A DNA stretch of 64,000 bases from Crotophaga sulcirostris (GCA_013397455.1 VYZB01000225.1:1009760-1073759); one strand, 5' to 3'; counted from the first letter of the stretch, positions 46,747-61,190 are shown. A program made the numbers and translations. The notes: a model not told the origin generated them from the letters alone.

Positions 46747-49700
46747 AAAAATTTGGAGGAGAGGACTGATGATCCTAGCATAACATGTGCATGAGATGTC
46801 TAACGAAATATGCTGAGGAACCCTGAATATTCCAGGCTGCAGAAACCAGAGCACTGACACCCAGGTAAACCCTTCCCCAAGGGGCTTCAGTGAGCCCCTC
46901 CAGTGGTCAGCCCACATATGCTGTACATTCGCTCTTCCCTTAAATAACAATTGGCTGAAGGAGTTTTTTTCAGCTGATTTGGGAACAGTCATAACAAGAC
47001 AGCTGTGCTTGGTGTTCATCTCCCACTCATGTTCATGATGAATGTGCACAGGGAAAGCCCTTGTTCTGCAAGAAGCAAGTGGAAGCGAGGTTACACTTAC
47101 CTCCTGGAGACAGAAAAAAAATACTAGGAATACTATAGCAATGCACAACTGTCACTGCAGTGACCTGGTTACAAATAGCAACCAGGTACAGCACCGCTCA
47201 AGCAGGAAATCCTGCTGTCCAACCTGCAAAGGCAGAAAGGGACATTCATTTCAAAGCCTGTGGTCCACAGCAGCAGAGAGTAGAATGGCATCATTTCCAA
47301 AAAACAACAGCTATCAGAGACACAACTAGCAATTAAGCCAAGTGAGCCAGATAAAAAGAGATGCAAAAGATGTCCTGGGTCCTGACCTCCTTTCTGAACT
47401 GGTGAAGATGTTTTTCTTTTTGTTTTTCATGGTAGGGCGGGATTATGGTAGAAAGCTCACTGGGGTTATTGCCTCTCCCTTGCCTGTTTTTCATCTCAAG
47501 CTGGGATTAATGTTTTTGTTTGGAGGCCTTGTTAACAAGCTGAGGTTTTCATCTTAGTAGGTCTGCTTATAGTACAGGACGTTCCCCTGGATTTGTGATT
47601 TCAATGCAGGGTTTTCTTTAGAGAGTGAGGAATTTTTTTATTAGAACCAGTCAGCCTACAGAACTGAACTGCACCTAAAAATAGAAGGGATTGCTTTTTT
47701 TTAGGTGTTAAAAATAGAGGTGTATAGAAATGGTCATGTATAGGCTGCTTTTTACAAGAAGACAGAGGTGCTCTGAGTGGAAACATTTGCTATCTGCCAT
47801 CTAGCCGAGAAATATAGCATTTCACAGTGCCATGAGCTGCTGCTTGTGAAGACCAAAAAGGAATACAGTAACACTGGATGGTCTAAAAATGGAACAGATA
47901 CCATGCTGAAATACACACATGTTTCTGAGGAAAGAATGAGACATTTGGTCTTGTGAAGCATAAACACACAGCTCTTCAAAGACGGGGAGGTGCAATGGGA
48001 GGGATGAAGCTGGATCATCCCACGTTGCTATTGAGCTCATCTAAGTCTGCTGCCAGTGGAACCTGCCTCAGTCCTTTCTCTGAGCACTGTGGAAAGTTGG
48101 ATTCCTATCAGTTTTGCTGAAAAAAATTACCAAGCCCTCTTTTTCCCACTATAGAATCCCTCATGTCCACTCATGCCACTCAGTCTGAGCACTGAGCAGA
48201 AAACACAGGTCTTCGTGGGGAGCGATGCTCCCAGAGATACTTTCTAAGGCAAACAAAACTCTCACCTATTTAGAAAGCTGCATCCTCTGCTAAGTCCTGT
48301 CTTTTTGGGTGATCTGGTGGGGTGAGAATCATACAAAGACGAATGGATTTTTTTGCTGTGCTCTTCTTATTCCATGTTCCTCACAGTTAATTCGTGGTCA
48401 TATTAACCTGTCATATTATAGCTGAGATCTTCAAAGCTGTTAACGTGGTTTGGATAAAAAGTTACTAATAACTGGAATTGGAATTTGGCATCTAGATCTG
48501 TTAAAAGGGGAAAATATCTCAGCCTAGAAGCCTATATGCCATTTGAAATCTGCTGCATTCCTAGTTCTGTTAGGTATTAATAGATTATTTCAAATGCAAA
48601 ATAACCCTCCACCCTTACTTTAAAAGGATATTTGCACTAAGTAACTGCCCCATAAAGACTCAAGGTAGATTTCACATGGCATAACTCAGACAGTAGGAAA
48701 CACTGTAATATGATACCCCAACTCATCTAAATGAGTAACTGTTTGGGTTTTTTTCTCTGAGATTTATAAATGGCTCACCAAGTTCTTAAGACACATTAAC
48801 CATCACCTCCCCAACCTCCCACCACCACATAAATCCCACCCTGGTGAACCAGCTGTGTCTCAAAAAACTCCGGTCAAGTGTTCATGACATTTTACGAGAT
48901 GTCAGTACCAAGTGTGTCAAATTCAGTCCTCGATTACCTCCAGTTTAGAGACACTCATATTTCCATCAAAGGATCTGATACTCCTTGATTTAATGGCCAG
49001 GGCGGTTAAGTTTTTATTGCGGTATAGATGTCTTTTCAGCTACAGTTATGTGAAGCAGCCACAGCTCAGTTCAGTCCTCTCTAATACCAGGAAAAGAAAG
49101 TGACCAACAGTCGCTTAATGTCAGTGGTGTGGTGGAGCTCAGCATGCTGTTTGACCTCCTGGTTCACGAGGACTAAGATGCAGAATAAGAGCTCCCTTCC
49201 AAGAGAGAGTAGAAAAGGAGCTTAAAAAAACATCATGGGCTTCAGAAAACAGGGAATGCTTTCTGCCTAGTTTGATTCTCCTTCCCTTGTGAGGCTGTTC
49301 CCTGTAGAGATAAAAGGAGGGATAGATGCACAAACCAAAAAAAAATGACCTGGATCAAAGATATACCCAACAAATGTCGCAATTTTCCATATGTTCATCA
49401 ATTATGTGCAGGAAAGATTTTGACTAGGGCCTCTGAGGTGTACATCAACACAGTTCTCAGGAGTCGGACCAAACAGTTGAGGATGGATTTGCTCAAGCAG
49501 AAAGTCCCATCCTTTGGGTTCCTACTCCCTTAACTAACTGTAAGTTGTTTTAGTAGCCTTGCTAAAATGCACATCTGAAAAAATGCTGGTGATGTCCATG
49601 CTACGTGGAGCTACCATCTTGTTATTTTGTTATTTTAAAGTAAAATGCAAAAATCTTGATGGTCTACAGAAAAAAATTAGTTCATTACACTGTTTATGCA

Positions 49701-52700
49701 TAGACGCACCATATATTTATAGCCTTATACACATTCCAAAAGCAAAGCTCAGGTTATATTTTGTTTTACTTAACTATAGATAGATTTGACAGTGAATCAT
49801 TGTGTGAATGATGCTCCTTTTGAAATGGCAGTGGGGCTCTGAAACAGAGTGAAAAATAGATACTACTAAATAATATATCTGTGGAGAAAATTGTTTATTA
49901 AAATCATGGGCAGTAGTTCCAAAATGAATGCTTTCCCCTTAACTCTGAAACTATAAGTCAATGGGCTTTTACTAGACTTTTATGGCCATTGAATTAGCAG
50001 CAGCTCTTGAGTAAATAGAGAATGAAGTGCTACAAAGAAAGGTGTGGGGAGATGGGAACTCTATCACTGAATCCTCTGATTTAAAGAGTTTGCCTGTGAA
50101 AACCTAGAAGCTGAAGGAGAAGCTTCCCCCTGTCCCTTAAACGGTGCCTTTGTGTCTACCACATACATAATTTATTGTAAGCAAACCATTCATGCCGAAC
50201 TCAAAGCTGCTTCATACACACAACCACATTAGAGGAGTTGCAGGCCATGGAAAGACCAGAGCTGATTTAAGCATCAATTATGGATGAGAAACTTCTTCAG
50301 TATAAATAAACTTGCTGGTTCACCACTGTACACAGAAACCTCCAAATAAAATAATTGATTATTCAGAGGCAGAATTCTTGCAGTTCGTCTCAAGGACGTA
50401 TTTTCTGTTTGCGTACACACACGTACACGTGTGACCATGAAAACACACTTGGTGAAACCCCCAAACCTCAACCAAACAGAAACCATACCTTAATCTATTG
50501 ATAGACTCCTCTTTCTTTAAGGGTTCTAATCCAAGAAAGCAGTGTATCTGGGTTCCCTCTAAACCCTCCTGCCATATTTATAACCCTGGATGTCCAACTA
50601 AATCACACCATCCCTTCAGGAATTTTCATAAAAGGCAAAACTAGAATTCTCCCTTACATGTAATTGTTCCCTTTATTTGTTCAGCGTTGGGGCATATCCA
50701 CACTCACAGAGACATATGTGGCTTTGAAGGTGACCTATTTTCCAGCTGCAAAATACTGTCACTATCAGAGGTTTTTGCCAGCTCAGAAAGGATATGAACC
50801 TCTGAGGTGCAGAGCAAACTGCAGTGTCTGCATTATTTAGAGGCTCAGCATGCCAGGTTCACAGGTGTTCAAACTGCCCAGGAACCATTTGGCCCACTGT
50901 TATGGAAAATATGATTTTAGAGATTGAAATCAGATGGCAAGAAAAGGTGTTTAACCAAGTAGCTACTGCAGGAGAAATTCAAGGTTTTCTCTATATTTCT
51001 TTCCAATTTTCCTTACTGGCACCTGCGATACTGCTTGCCTGACATCCTTGGGAACTACTGACAGTGAAAGTATTTATTAGTTAGAAAATTCCCAAAGTAT
51101 CTCTAGAAAATATTATTAACACTTGCAACGTTGCAGACAGAAAAGAACTTGCAGGATGGGAAAGGGGCTGAAAATCAGGAAATGAGCCTGGACTGGCTCT
51201 CCAAACAGAGAGAGACCATGTGTATCACACAGCAGAGTATATTTTATATATGCAAGAGAAAACAGGCGGGGGATCTTGTTTCCTGTCAATGTCCTGCCTG
51301 AAAACTGTCGCTCAAATCGATGGAGTAGGAGCATCTGCCCAAAGCACGATTTCCACGCTGGATTGGGTTTAAGGGGAGAGCAGACTTCTTCTTCAAAAGA
51401 GACTGAAACCCCACAGAGTATCAGCCCACATCTCCAACTGGGTGGCCAGAGAACACGCAAGTACCAAGCATCATTTCTTCCGACATGTCTGACCTGCCTG
51501 GGAGGTACCAGGACTATTCAAGCCCAGTGACTGTCTTCCTCACCACTTCCCAGCAGCTAAAAATAAAGCAACTAGCTCTTCTGAGCTAGAAGTCACAGCC
51601 ACTGTGCAAAACTGTGCCCAGCTACCTCCTTCTGCCCTTACAAGTCTATTATTATCACTACGAGAGAGACATATTAACGTAAATATCTTTCTGAATATGC
51701 AGAGGCATCTAAAAAAAAAATCTCTTTCTCTCTCTGTTCCTTCAGTTCCAGCTCATTGCTAAATATAAACCCAGATGTGTAGGACAAAGTGTATAAAATT
51801 GTCTCACTGATTCTGAACTCAAAATCCAATTTCTAAAGGGATTTAGGACCAGACTGTCAAAGAAAGGTAGGTCTCCGAAGTTGCAGTTAAAAATATTCCC
51901 AGATATTCAAACATGATCCAGTCCCATAATCCATTGATTTAAAGAGAATTCATATTCCTGGATCAATTTTGAGAACTGCAAGTCTGGTTTTGCGTTACTT
52001 AGTCATTGCAAAATATGGCCATACAGATTTGCCCACATTTCCTACTTTGCAGAAACCAAATTATTTTCTTTTCTCTAAATATATATTTATAAATACACAT
52101 GCACACACTGTAGTTCTGCACTAATTGGTATTTGCAATGTAAGCATTGGCCTTTCCTTCCTTTTCGTCAATGAAAGTAAACATGATCAAAGCCTGCCAGT
52201 ATTTAATGATGAAAATGTACCATGTCTCTACAGTGTTACTGTCATTGGAATGAACTTGAAGATAGGTTTACAACAAAAATAGTTTTAAAAGGATTTCATA
52301 ACAAATTCAGGGAAAAATACATATTTAGCTTTTCTTTCCTTAGCATTTTTATTTTGTCTAAAGGAAAAAAGGAATAAACAAAGATGTTTTAAAATGACCT
52401 AGTGAGGGGCAAAAATAAATGCATAGAGATTTTATCCAGCACTTCTAAGGATCTTGGAAGTGCTACAGCTACACTGTAGTTTCTTTGTTACGGCTTTGTA
52501 TACATTTATACAAAAGAAAGATGAAAGAGGGGAGAGAGTGGTTGATATGGGTTGTGAGAAGTTGGTGGAATTAGATGGCAAGGGGTCAGGTTACAGACAA
52601 TGTAAGCTAAAATGCATCAAAGGATATGAAGCAAAGGACTAGATCAAAGTCTAAGAAGCCAAGTACAAGAATAAAAGAGTGATAATTGTAGGCAGCAAGA

Positions 52701-53308
52701 GAAAGCACTGGAATAGAAATGTGATAATGGTATGACCTCATGACTTTTTTTTTTTTTTTCTCCCCAAGTCACCAGTTTCCTAGCACAGTGCACATGGGCT
52801 GGAGAGGGCAGGAGTGTCTATGTGGCAGAAGGGAGAGGAATGCTGAGGTTGATAACCTTCCTGGGCTTTGGGTAAAAAAATCACTTGTTTTTTGCAACGT
52901 GTTTCATTCATAAGTTTCCCATAGGATCACGCCACTGTCCTCATAGGCCCTATTTTAGAGGAATTATTGGGCACTGATTTCTCTCTTCTGTGGCTGGGAG
53001 ACCTGTCATCATCCAGAGAGTTCCTAAACTATGCTCTTCAGCTGTAGGTTTGCTCTGAGGGAGACATTTACATTAGATACGTGCTTCAATAGGAACCAAA
53101 TGCATTTTATTGCCAAGAAGAAACTTTCCATTCATATCTAATGAGGTCCCTCAACCCTCACTGTTGCACAGCATGGAGTGCAAGTCCCTACACATGCAAA
53201 ATAGTCTAGCAGACAAGGGGATCCTGGCCTGTTGGACTCGTGATGCAGAATCTTCTCAGTTCTTACCACACCCCAGTAGGAACTAATGGCATCACTTCAG
53301 CTGACTGA
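46747..53308. other. Unique non-repetitive DNA
   Basis: AT-rich sequence with a T-tract at 52745 and short CT-rich microsatellite-like bits near 51720. No coding, RNA or mobile feature can be supported. Confidence 0.6.
52745..52759. repeat. Poly-T tract
   Basis: Fifteen consecutive T followed by ctcccc. Low complexity. Confidence 0.9.
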
Positions 53309-53447
53309 ATCATAGAATCACTCGGTTGGAAAAGACCTTTGAGATCATCGAGTCCAACCATACCTGTCCTCTGCTAAACCATGTCCCCCAGAAACTCATT
53401 TACTCCCCCAGAAACTCATTTACTCATCTTTTAAACACCTCCAGGGC
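53309..53447 (-). mobile_element. CR1 LINE 3' end, inverted, with internal duplication
   Basis: Read on the minus strand this is a CR1 3' terminus. The plus strand shows 'aatcatagaatcactcggtt', 'ggaaaagacctttgagatca' and 'tcgagtccaaccatacctgt', then 'cttttaaacacctccaggg'. The aatcatagaatca tail and 'gaccttt' wording mark a different CR1 subfamily from the 19123/43303 copies. Inside it, 20 bases at 53385-53404 are repeated exactly at 53405-53424. Beyond 'ctccaggg' the similarity to CR1 ends. Confidence 0.85.
53385..53424. repeat. Perfect 20-bp tandem duplication inside CR1
   Basis: Two adjacent identical copies of cccccagaaactcatttact (53385-53404 and 53405-53424). The duplication lies inside the CR1 fragment and is not part of the normal element, so it arose after insertion, most likely by replication slippage or microhomology repair. 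It could be polymorphic in copy number. Confidence 0.95.
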
Positions 53448-56400
53448 CAAGGTTTGCTCCATTTCTGTTTTACCTGGAAGGCCAAGGAGGCACCATTGTC
53501 TTGCCTCCCTCCAGCCCTTTTTCCTTGCAGGGTGCCCTCCCTTCTTCAGTAAAGCCTCAAGACATCTGTCTTCTCTTAAGTGGGTGAGTAAATCAAAGCA
53601 AACCACTTACTGGTCTCTCAGAGCTCCATTTACTGCTTGAGATGTGTGCACCATTTATCCCTTCAGCTCGTTCCAATCAATGCACCCCACTCAGTCATTT
53701 GGCAACATATTTGTTTGTTCTTCTGACTTAGTGGTTGAGCTCAGTCTCAGGACAATGTCATGGAACAGAAGAATCTGTCAGAGGGTCCTGGATTAGTGGG
53801 TTTTGAAGAATAAAAAAGTCTTCAGGATATTCAATAATTGTTAAAGCCTTTTCTTGCTGGGCTATAGGTTCATGTTCAAGTTTTTCTTCCTTAATAAAAT
53901 AAGACATTGAGACATGAAAAAGGCAAAGAGGAAGAAAGCTCCTTCTCTGCCTCACCGAGCTGTCTCTAAGCCTGACTTATCCCATCTTTGAGTAGCACTG
54001 CTTTCCTGATGAGCACTCAGGCAACTATGGGGTTGTCACTGAAATTTCTGCATCTGCCTCATAGACACGCTTAAGCAGAATTATTCTTAAATCTGTTGAA
54101 CTGTCCTTTAGTTTATAGTTGAGTGAAATAGCCTAGGAAACCTTCCAGATAAAGGAGTGTTTGAATCAAAAATCTTTGGCTACCCTGAACTGGATTTTTG
54201 AGAGATACTGAAGGTAATTAGCATGTTGACTGACTTGAATCAGAAAAATTCTTGCTTTCTAAAGCAATTTTATTTCTCTGTGTATTTCATTTCTTGAACT
54301 TGCAACATACATTGAATACAAAATCTGTGTGATGCATCCATGAAATGTGCCTGAATTCAGATACCAATATTTCCAGTGTTTAGAGGTTCCTATGCATTGT
54401 CCCCAGAAGTTGGACTGGCAGACATACTGGAGGAAAAACTCAGGGATTTTGAGGACGTGTGAGGGTGCGGGAGAACAGAAAGGAGAGTGACAGTTTCAGG
54501 TTCAATCTGTTTGTCACAAAGCATGTGGGAAATCTGACACGAGAGTGGAAATTCTCAATGTAGCATCTTCTCGGGCTCCCTACAGGCTTTGGTGTTCAGG
54601 TCAGTTAGCTGAGATTCTGCTCATGCTCCTGAAGAGCAGGTCGTATTTGAAGCCCAGTTTTGCCATTGTCTGGCACCAGCATACCTGCGGGGCAGTGGCA
54701 GCAGGTTTTTAGCAAGAACTCCAGTGAGCTGGAGCTGCTGACTAGTGGTCATGGCTGAATGCCAAACTCCCTTGCAGATCCGCTGACGCTGACATGGACC
54801 AGAGGTAGCTGCGGAGTGTGGTGTGCTACGTGTTGCTCTCTGCCCTCACTAAACTCTCCTGCCCTGTGCTGATAAAAGAGCTCAGGAAACACTGCCAGGC
54901 TGATCATGGTTCAGTTGTGTCAGGCCTGGTACAACTGATGTGAGTCATGGAAGATAAGAGCAAACATGTAGGAACTTTTCCCTTTCAATTTGATTAATCC
55001 CATTAACTGCTCAAATTTTAATAGAGAGACGCTGCAATCACAAGGTATAAAATATTTTCTAAAGCTTGAAAGGGACATTGGCCACTGCTCCACACATTCT
55101 TGGGTGGCCACACTGGCATTACGAAGACCCACATCCACCAAAGATTCATCCTGTTGCACACTGGATCACCAAGGGTTCCCCTATGAAGCCTTGGGAGCAT
55201 GTAAGAGTCTGGAAGAATCCACATGGAGGGTAAAAGGAAGTGTGGCCTCCACAATGACATGAAAATTGGCTTGCACATTGATAGAGAACTAGCCAGCAGG
55301 AAGAACAGAGTAAAACCAATTCACAGTATTTTTGGATTATGTGAATTTGTGCTGTGAATTCTGACCTTTTTAGATGTCTTCGAAACACAGTTTTGTTCTC
55401 AATGGCTTTCATAAACCATTATCTAGATACTGTGTACACACCAATTCCCAGACTCAAGGGGTGTGGAAGGATTAAGGAAGAGCAGCTCAGGGATATTTAA
55501 AGAAATCTGAAGGTATGCATGAGAAGTGTGTCTGAAAGGTTTCGTTCTATTAGGCAACTGCTTGGTTTTAGACACCTGTAGAGGTTCTGCACCCAATATT
55601 GATGTCATAGTGTCTTGTGGTTGTCTACCCCGGAAATGTGGGTAAAAAAACTTCCCTAAAACCAGTTCCTGTTTTTCTTTTCCATTTCCATTCTTTTAAG
55701 GTTCTGCAAAACATGTGACTAGCAATGACTCACATCTTGATGAAATGGCAAATACGGACAGGAATTTTCCAGAGTGCCATTTCAGTATCACTTCGTTTGG
55801 ATTTGACCATATAAATTACATTCCAGAATATCAACAGTTATCACTCCCTGACCCTAGGAGACAATAAAGGAGCACAGGATGACCCAGTCGCCACTGTGCA
55901 ACTGCCACCCTACATCTGGCCGGGGATATAACACACAAAGACATTGACACTCCTTGTTACTGAAAAAGATGAAGCAAGCAAAGCTCACAGCTACAAGATT
56001 GGGGTCAAAAGGACAAGGAAGCTTTTTGTTCTTTCACACAAGAGCCGTGGGCTTTCCAAAAAAGCAGAAGGTGAAGATTCTTATGACCTAAACTAGCCTG
56101 ACCAGTTTCCTCAACTAGGAAGGCCCCATATTTTGTTCCCACAGTTCTGACATGAATCTGGAAATTTTGTACTCCTTTGTACCCACAGTCCTTTTCCAAT
56201 TGATATATTTGGTCTTGTGTAAGAAACTGTTAGAGACATCTTAGATGTTTCCTACTCAAAGGTGTAAAGTGAAGAGGGCAGTCAGTAATGGATGTTGGAT
56301 GTGCAATAGAGCGTAGCATTTGCAAGATCTTCCAAAGGCAACAAAGAGAAAAATTACCTTATACATATCACATTAAATGTTCTCTCTTTAAAGGATAATT

Positions 56401-57583
56401 ACAAAAGAGTTCCAATTTGCTACCTGTGGGTTCACTAAGCAAGAGTGTCTAAACTCATCAGGTAGTTTGGCCAAAGTCTTCAATGAAAACTCTGTTGCGT
56501 GAAAATCGTCAAGTAGTTACATTCAATCCAGGAAGTCAGGCAAGACAGTGATGGGGGAAGTTTCCTTGGCTGAAGTGGAACTGCAGGGACAAACATCTCC
56601 TTAAATTCCTCTTTGTAAAATTTGGCTTCTTCTTCTGCATAATTTCAGAGATTTAAGTAATTTTATGATTTTATACTGCTTCATTGTCTTTGTTCATTTT
56701 GATTATTTGACCTCGGTTAGAAAGCAGAATCACGTTTTCCTCACTTGGCGATTAAAGTAGTCTTCTCAGCACCAAGACTCTTAAGGTCAGAGCTGCATAC
56801 AGTTTCCTCCTGGTTGTCTTGTCAGACCCACACAGTTTTTGGGCAGTCCAGTAATAAATATTTAATCTAGCAAGGTCCATAGGTTTTCAACTCCTCATTT
56901 GTCAAAATATTCTAACCTCTCTTAAAAGAAGACATTTAGTTCAAATGTCGAAAAGCAACAAAAATAGCCATTTCCCCTGCGATGTCATGGGGTTAGAGAC
57001 AATTAAGGATGGTGAGGAAAGTTGATAACAAAATCAGAGGAGTCTCAGATGTTTTGTGACTGATGCTCTAAACCCATTGACCTCTCAGTTAAAGAACGTT
57101 ACTGCTCACTTTAAAAATGCTAAATTTTTCTTTAGTTCTTATAGTTATACAAATGTTTTAGTCTAGAAGAAAGATTTGGAATCTGCAGATAATTCAGATT
57201 TTCAACTGCAGGAGGAAAGTGTTGTTAAAAGGCTAACAGAGATCTTCTATAACCCACATAATTGGGGTCTTCTATGACCCAAAAAGGTGCAAATGGAGAC
57301 CAAACCCATGAATATTTGACTTGTGTTCATCCATGAAGAATTCACAGCTATTAACGAAGCCCATGATTTTTAAGGGGAGATGACAGTTTCTGAGCAAAAT
57401 ATTCTAGAAGCTGAGTGCTGTGAAGATTTTCTAACACAGATTATTTAAGATGGTTGAAGCTTTTCCCAATGCTTCCATTGCTTTAAAGGCCTTGTCCAGT
57501 ATTCCTCTTTCGTTCACAAATGAAAAGCTTGATGGAGCTCTCACTTCTGTCTGTTTGGAAATGAAATATCCCTTTCTCATGTC

Positions 57584-57603
57584 TACACTAGAATACACTA
57601 GAA
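57584..57603. repeat. Tandem 10-bp duplication
   Basis: Two exact adjacent copies of tacactagaa in unique DNA. Confidence 0.9.
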
Positions 57604-58402
57604 TGTCTGAAGTCTGCTTTCCTGAGGAGCAAAACTACATTTTGGGTTGATCCATTTTTACGAGTCAGTTGAATCCACAGTGATTGAATGTGCCCAAAAA
57701 CATCCTAAATTCTGTGAAATGACTGGTTTGATCCAGACAGAGAGAAAAATAATAATAAAGGCATTACAGAGTGAATCTCTAATTGCTCCTCACCTGTTCC
57801 CAAAAGCCCTCTTTAGAAACTCCAGGCCCCCTGCAATGTGTCTGACAAGTTTTGAGCAGATGAGGCAAAAATGCTTCCTGGGAAGTCTTTGGAGAGGGGA
57901 GGTAAGCAGACTCCTAACAGCCCCAGACATCCACTGGCAGCACCTTTGGGGTCATGACCCAGAGATTTATAGCCTTTGTTTTTACACATTCCTCCCTTCT
58001 GATGCATCTGCTGTGGTGACACCTACCCTGTGCTTGGAGACACTCTCTCTTCCCCACTGGCAGCTATGTTTTCATCACACACCCAGTGGAGATTTTCAGA
58101 CTTTTACAGTCTTCTATCTCCCCACTCACTCCTCTTTGCACTTGAGCATCCTGTTCAGCTAGAAAACCCCTCACAGTGAGGAGACTCACTGGGAAACAGC
58201 AATCACAAACTTTCCAGATTGATTTGAGCTCTTCTTCACCTCCTTTTTTTCTCCCTTTATCTCTCAGTTTTCAGGAGATTCATTCCATTGCAGGCTTATT
58301 GGCTTTCATATGCCAAGAATGAATCTCTCCCACTCAGCCTACATTGATAGCTCATCTTTGTGACACTGGTTTTTAGGCCCTAGCTCAGTCCAAGTTCATT
58401 AC

Positions 58403-58428
58403 TTCTACCATTTTGCAAAATGGTAGAA
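58403..58428. repeat. Perfect 26-bp palindrome
   Basis: The half-site ttctaccattttg is followed directly by its exact reverse complement with no spacer, giving a 26-base sequence identical on both strands. The flanking bases (c on the left, a on the right) end the symmetry. It can extrude as a cruciform or be a two-fold-symmetric protein site. It does not match a repeat I recognise. Confidence 0.95.
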
Positions 58429-60132
58429 AGCACAAATTCCATAATGGCTTGTGACTATGAGTTAAGTTCAATATAGCTGGCAGCTTCTCTTAGGCAGATC
58501 TGCAACAGAACTGACCTCATTGACTGAATGAATCACTTGTCCCCCACGGGCAGGAATGTTTCTTCCAGGACAGGATCGAATCTGCTTTCTTAAAAAAGCA
58601 CTCTCAGTCCCAAGCAGGGAGTTGGAAGCTGCCTGAGCCCCACACCTGTCTTGTAGATAGTTCCTAGGCCTGCCAGGCATTCACCATTCAAAAAATACAC
58701 ATTCTTCATCAACTTGAGCTGAACTTTGGCAAAAGTTGCGGGGGGAGAAAAAAGGAGGGGAGGAAATCAAGGGGTTCAACTGGAAGTTTTTGTTAAACCG
58801 TTGACAGAAATAAATATTCAAGTCTGTCCATTTTGGCTCAAGTGTATTTGTTAAAAGTGCCAGGGCTAGAACTTCTACCTCATACCAGTTTTTTTATTAA
58901 CAGCATCATCCCAGCATCTTTAAGTGAAAGAATCAAGAAGTGCTTTGGGGGTAGAAAAATGTCAAATGAACCAGTCTGGCCTCAAAACAGAGCCTGTTTC
59001 CACTAGGTTTTTGAGGGGGCATATGCCCTCCGCATCCCAGAAGTATTTCCCAACTGCATCAGGCCAGGGGTGGTCAGGGGCTGAGGTGGACATTTAGACC
59101 TGACAGCTAAGCACATGTGCATGTAAGCCCAGCATATTCAGAACTTCTAGTGGTCAAGGTTACACTCCAACGTGGGGTTGTGACACACTGCTCAAACCGG
59201 CACTGGACAAATCAGACCGGATTCGTGGTGGGGCCCTTGGTCTGTGCTGATCACCAGAATTTCACTGGGGTTACATGGAGAGATGAGAGCTCAAGAAAGC
59301 CTGATATATCCCAGCATTGCAGTGTATTTTCAGCAGCAGACATAGGAAGGAACTCTTTACATACTTCCGGCTACACTTGGATTTTATTTAGATATTTATG
59401 CCTTGATTATGCCAAAAGACATAAATAAGTCATCTGTTCCTGTGGTCATGGTTAAGAGATTCTGCATCCAAGACTTAAATATTTTTGCATGCCTGATCCA
59501 TACCTCCCATGTGCAAAGAAGGCTTTAAGCTCTTTTTAGCTGATGAGACATGAGCAGGTGGTCCAATTGTGAACAAAATGTCAGAATCCCTTCCCAGGTA
59601 CAAACCCCCTCTTAGAGAGACAGTCAAGCTATGCTGATAAACGTCAACTAGCCCCAGGCACCACCAACCCCCAAATCTCTGCTTTCATTGCTAACATTAA
59701 CTCTAATTATGTTCATCCTAAATCTCCTTCCAGTCTGTTTTCATTACCTTCATTCACGTTACTTTACTATCGCTTGTCCCTGCTTGCTGGTCTGATCCAC
59801 TATCAGATCTATTAGCACATTTGATGCAGTGTATTATGTTGCTAATCAGCTGCCAAGTGGCACTTCTGTTCTCCTTGACCTGCAATGTAGCTGATACACT
59901 TCAGATGCAAATTTCTTATACTGGAAAACAGCTTCTTGCCTGTTTCCAGTGCATTGCCAAAAGCCTATTCCTCCTTCATTGAGGTCAGCCATCAGAATAA
60001 ACATAAATTCTGATATATTAGTGGGAAGTTGTCCCTTACACCACACAACCAAATAGCACGCATGTTAGACAAGTCATGTAAATAGGGTACCTTTGTTGGA
60101 TTTCCAGGGGCTCTTGTGGCCTAGAGGTCTGC

Positions 60133-60149
60133 AAAAAAAAAAAAAAAAA
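60133..60149. repeat. Poly-A tract
   Basis: Seventeen consecutive A. The upstream ~70 bases do not resemble a gene or a SINE, so a retroposed tail is possible but not shown. Confidence 0.9.
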
Positions 60150-61168
60150 GCAAGTTCGTTTCTGCAAAGATGCTCACTCTCCATTTAACTGATCTTTCTC
60201 ACACCTAGAGAGAACTCTGCTGTAAACATACATAGGGAGATGGTAACTCTGCTGTCTGCAGTGTGGTCACATACAAAGTGGTAGGATAGCAAAGGCCTTT
60301 TCCCTGTTTCAATTCTTCTCTGCTGCACAATTGCATTGCCTGCAGAGTACATTAGGGGAACACTGCACCCCAAGGGATTGGATTTTCAGATGTTCTGAGC
60401 ACCCAAGCTTCCCACTGCGAACAGTGGGATGTGCAGGTCCTGTGTGTTTCTGAAAACAACATTTACAATTTGGATCAACATTTTATATCTGCCTGAACAA
60501 AACCCTGAAGTCTACTTCAGTATTTCTGGAAGGTGTCTAGGCACTTATAGCTTCCCTTGTGCCCACTGAGTGTTGCACGTTGAGTTCTAGAAGCAGACAA
60601 AGGGCCAGTGTCACTCCTAGGATAAGTGCACTGCTCCCAGTCTGGCTGCCAAAAGGACACATCCAGATCAGAGAGATGTACGCCCTTCTTCTGAGTGTTT
60701 TAAGATTCTGAATATGATTGTAATAAGCTGTGAGATTTTGAGTGGAAGGTGCAATTGAACTGTAGATCATTATCTCTGGGTGGATTTTATAGGCATTTCT
60801 ACAGTACTCATGAAATAGATAAGGAAAATCATATTCTCAATTGCATGTGTCATTTCTGTGTGTCCTCATCCAGCTGGCAGAAGAGACAGATTTTTAAAGG
60901 ATACTTAATGAGGTGTTACTATCCAAACATAACATGCAAGTTTGTTTACTGAATTTGTATGTAGAGTATTTACTCATACAGAATTATTCTCAAGCACTTT
61001 TATATTTAATAAGTACATTTCTGATATTTACCATTCACTCTCATCCTCTTAGTTACTTGGTCCCTACTCAACCCATTCACTGAGATCAAAGATTAGCCAC
61101 CCTTCACAAGGGTCTCTTTTCTTCCATTTTTCAACTTTAGTACTGTAATTTAAGTAAAACATTATCAT

Positions 61169-61190
61169 AGCCTTTCAGAAGAAAGGCTAC
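61169..61190. repeat. 9-bp stem, 4-base loop hairpin
   Basis: Arms tagcctttc and gaaaggcta flank the loop agaa. Perfectly paired, compact foldback in unique DNA. Function unknown; may be chance. Confidence 0.7.

Noticed and set aside
46597..47148. 183-codon minus-strand open frame
   Set aside because: Overlaps the MIR remnant in antisense and shows no family features.
57647..58162. 171-codon plus-strand open frame
   Set aside because: Composition and lack of motifs suggest a chance frame. No splice context convinced me.
60060..60149. Poly-A tail suggesting a processed gene copy or SINE
   Set aside because: Upstream sequence matches nothing recognisable, and no flanking duplication is visible.
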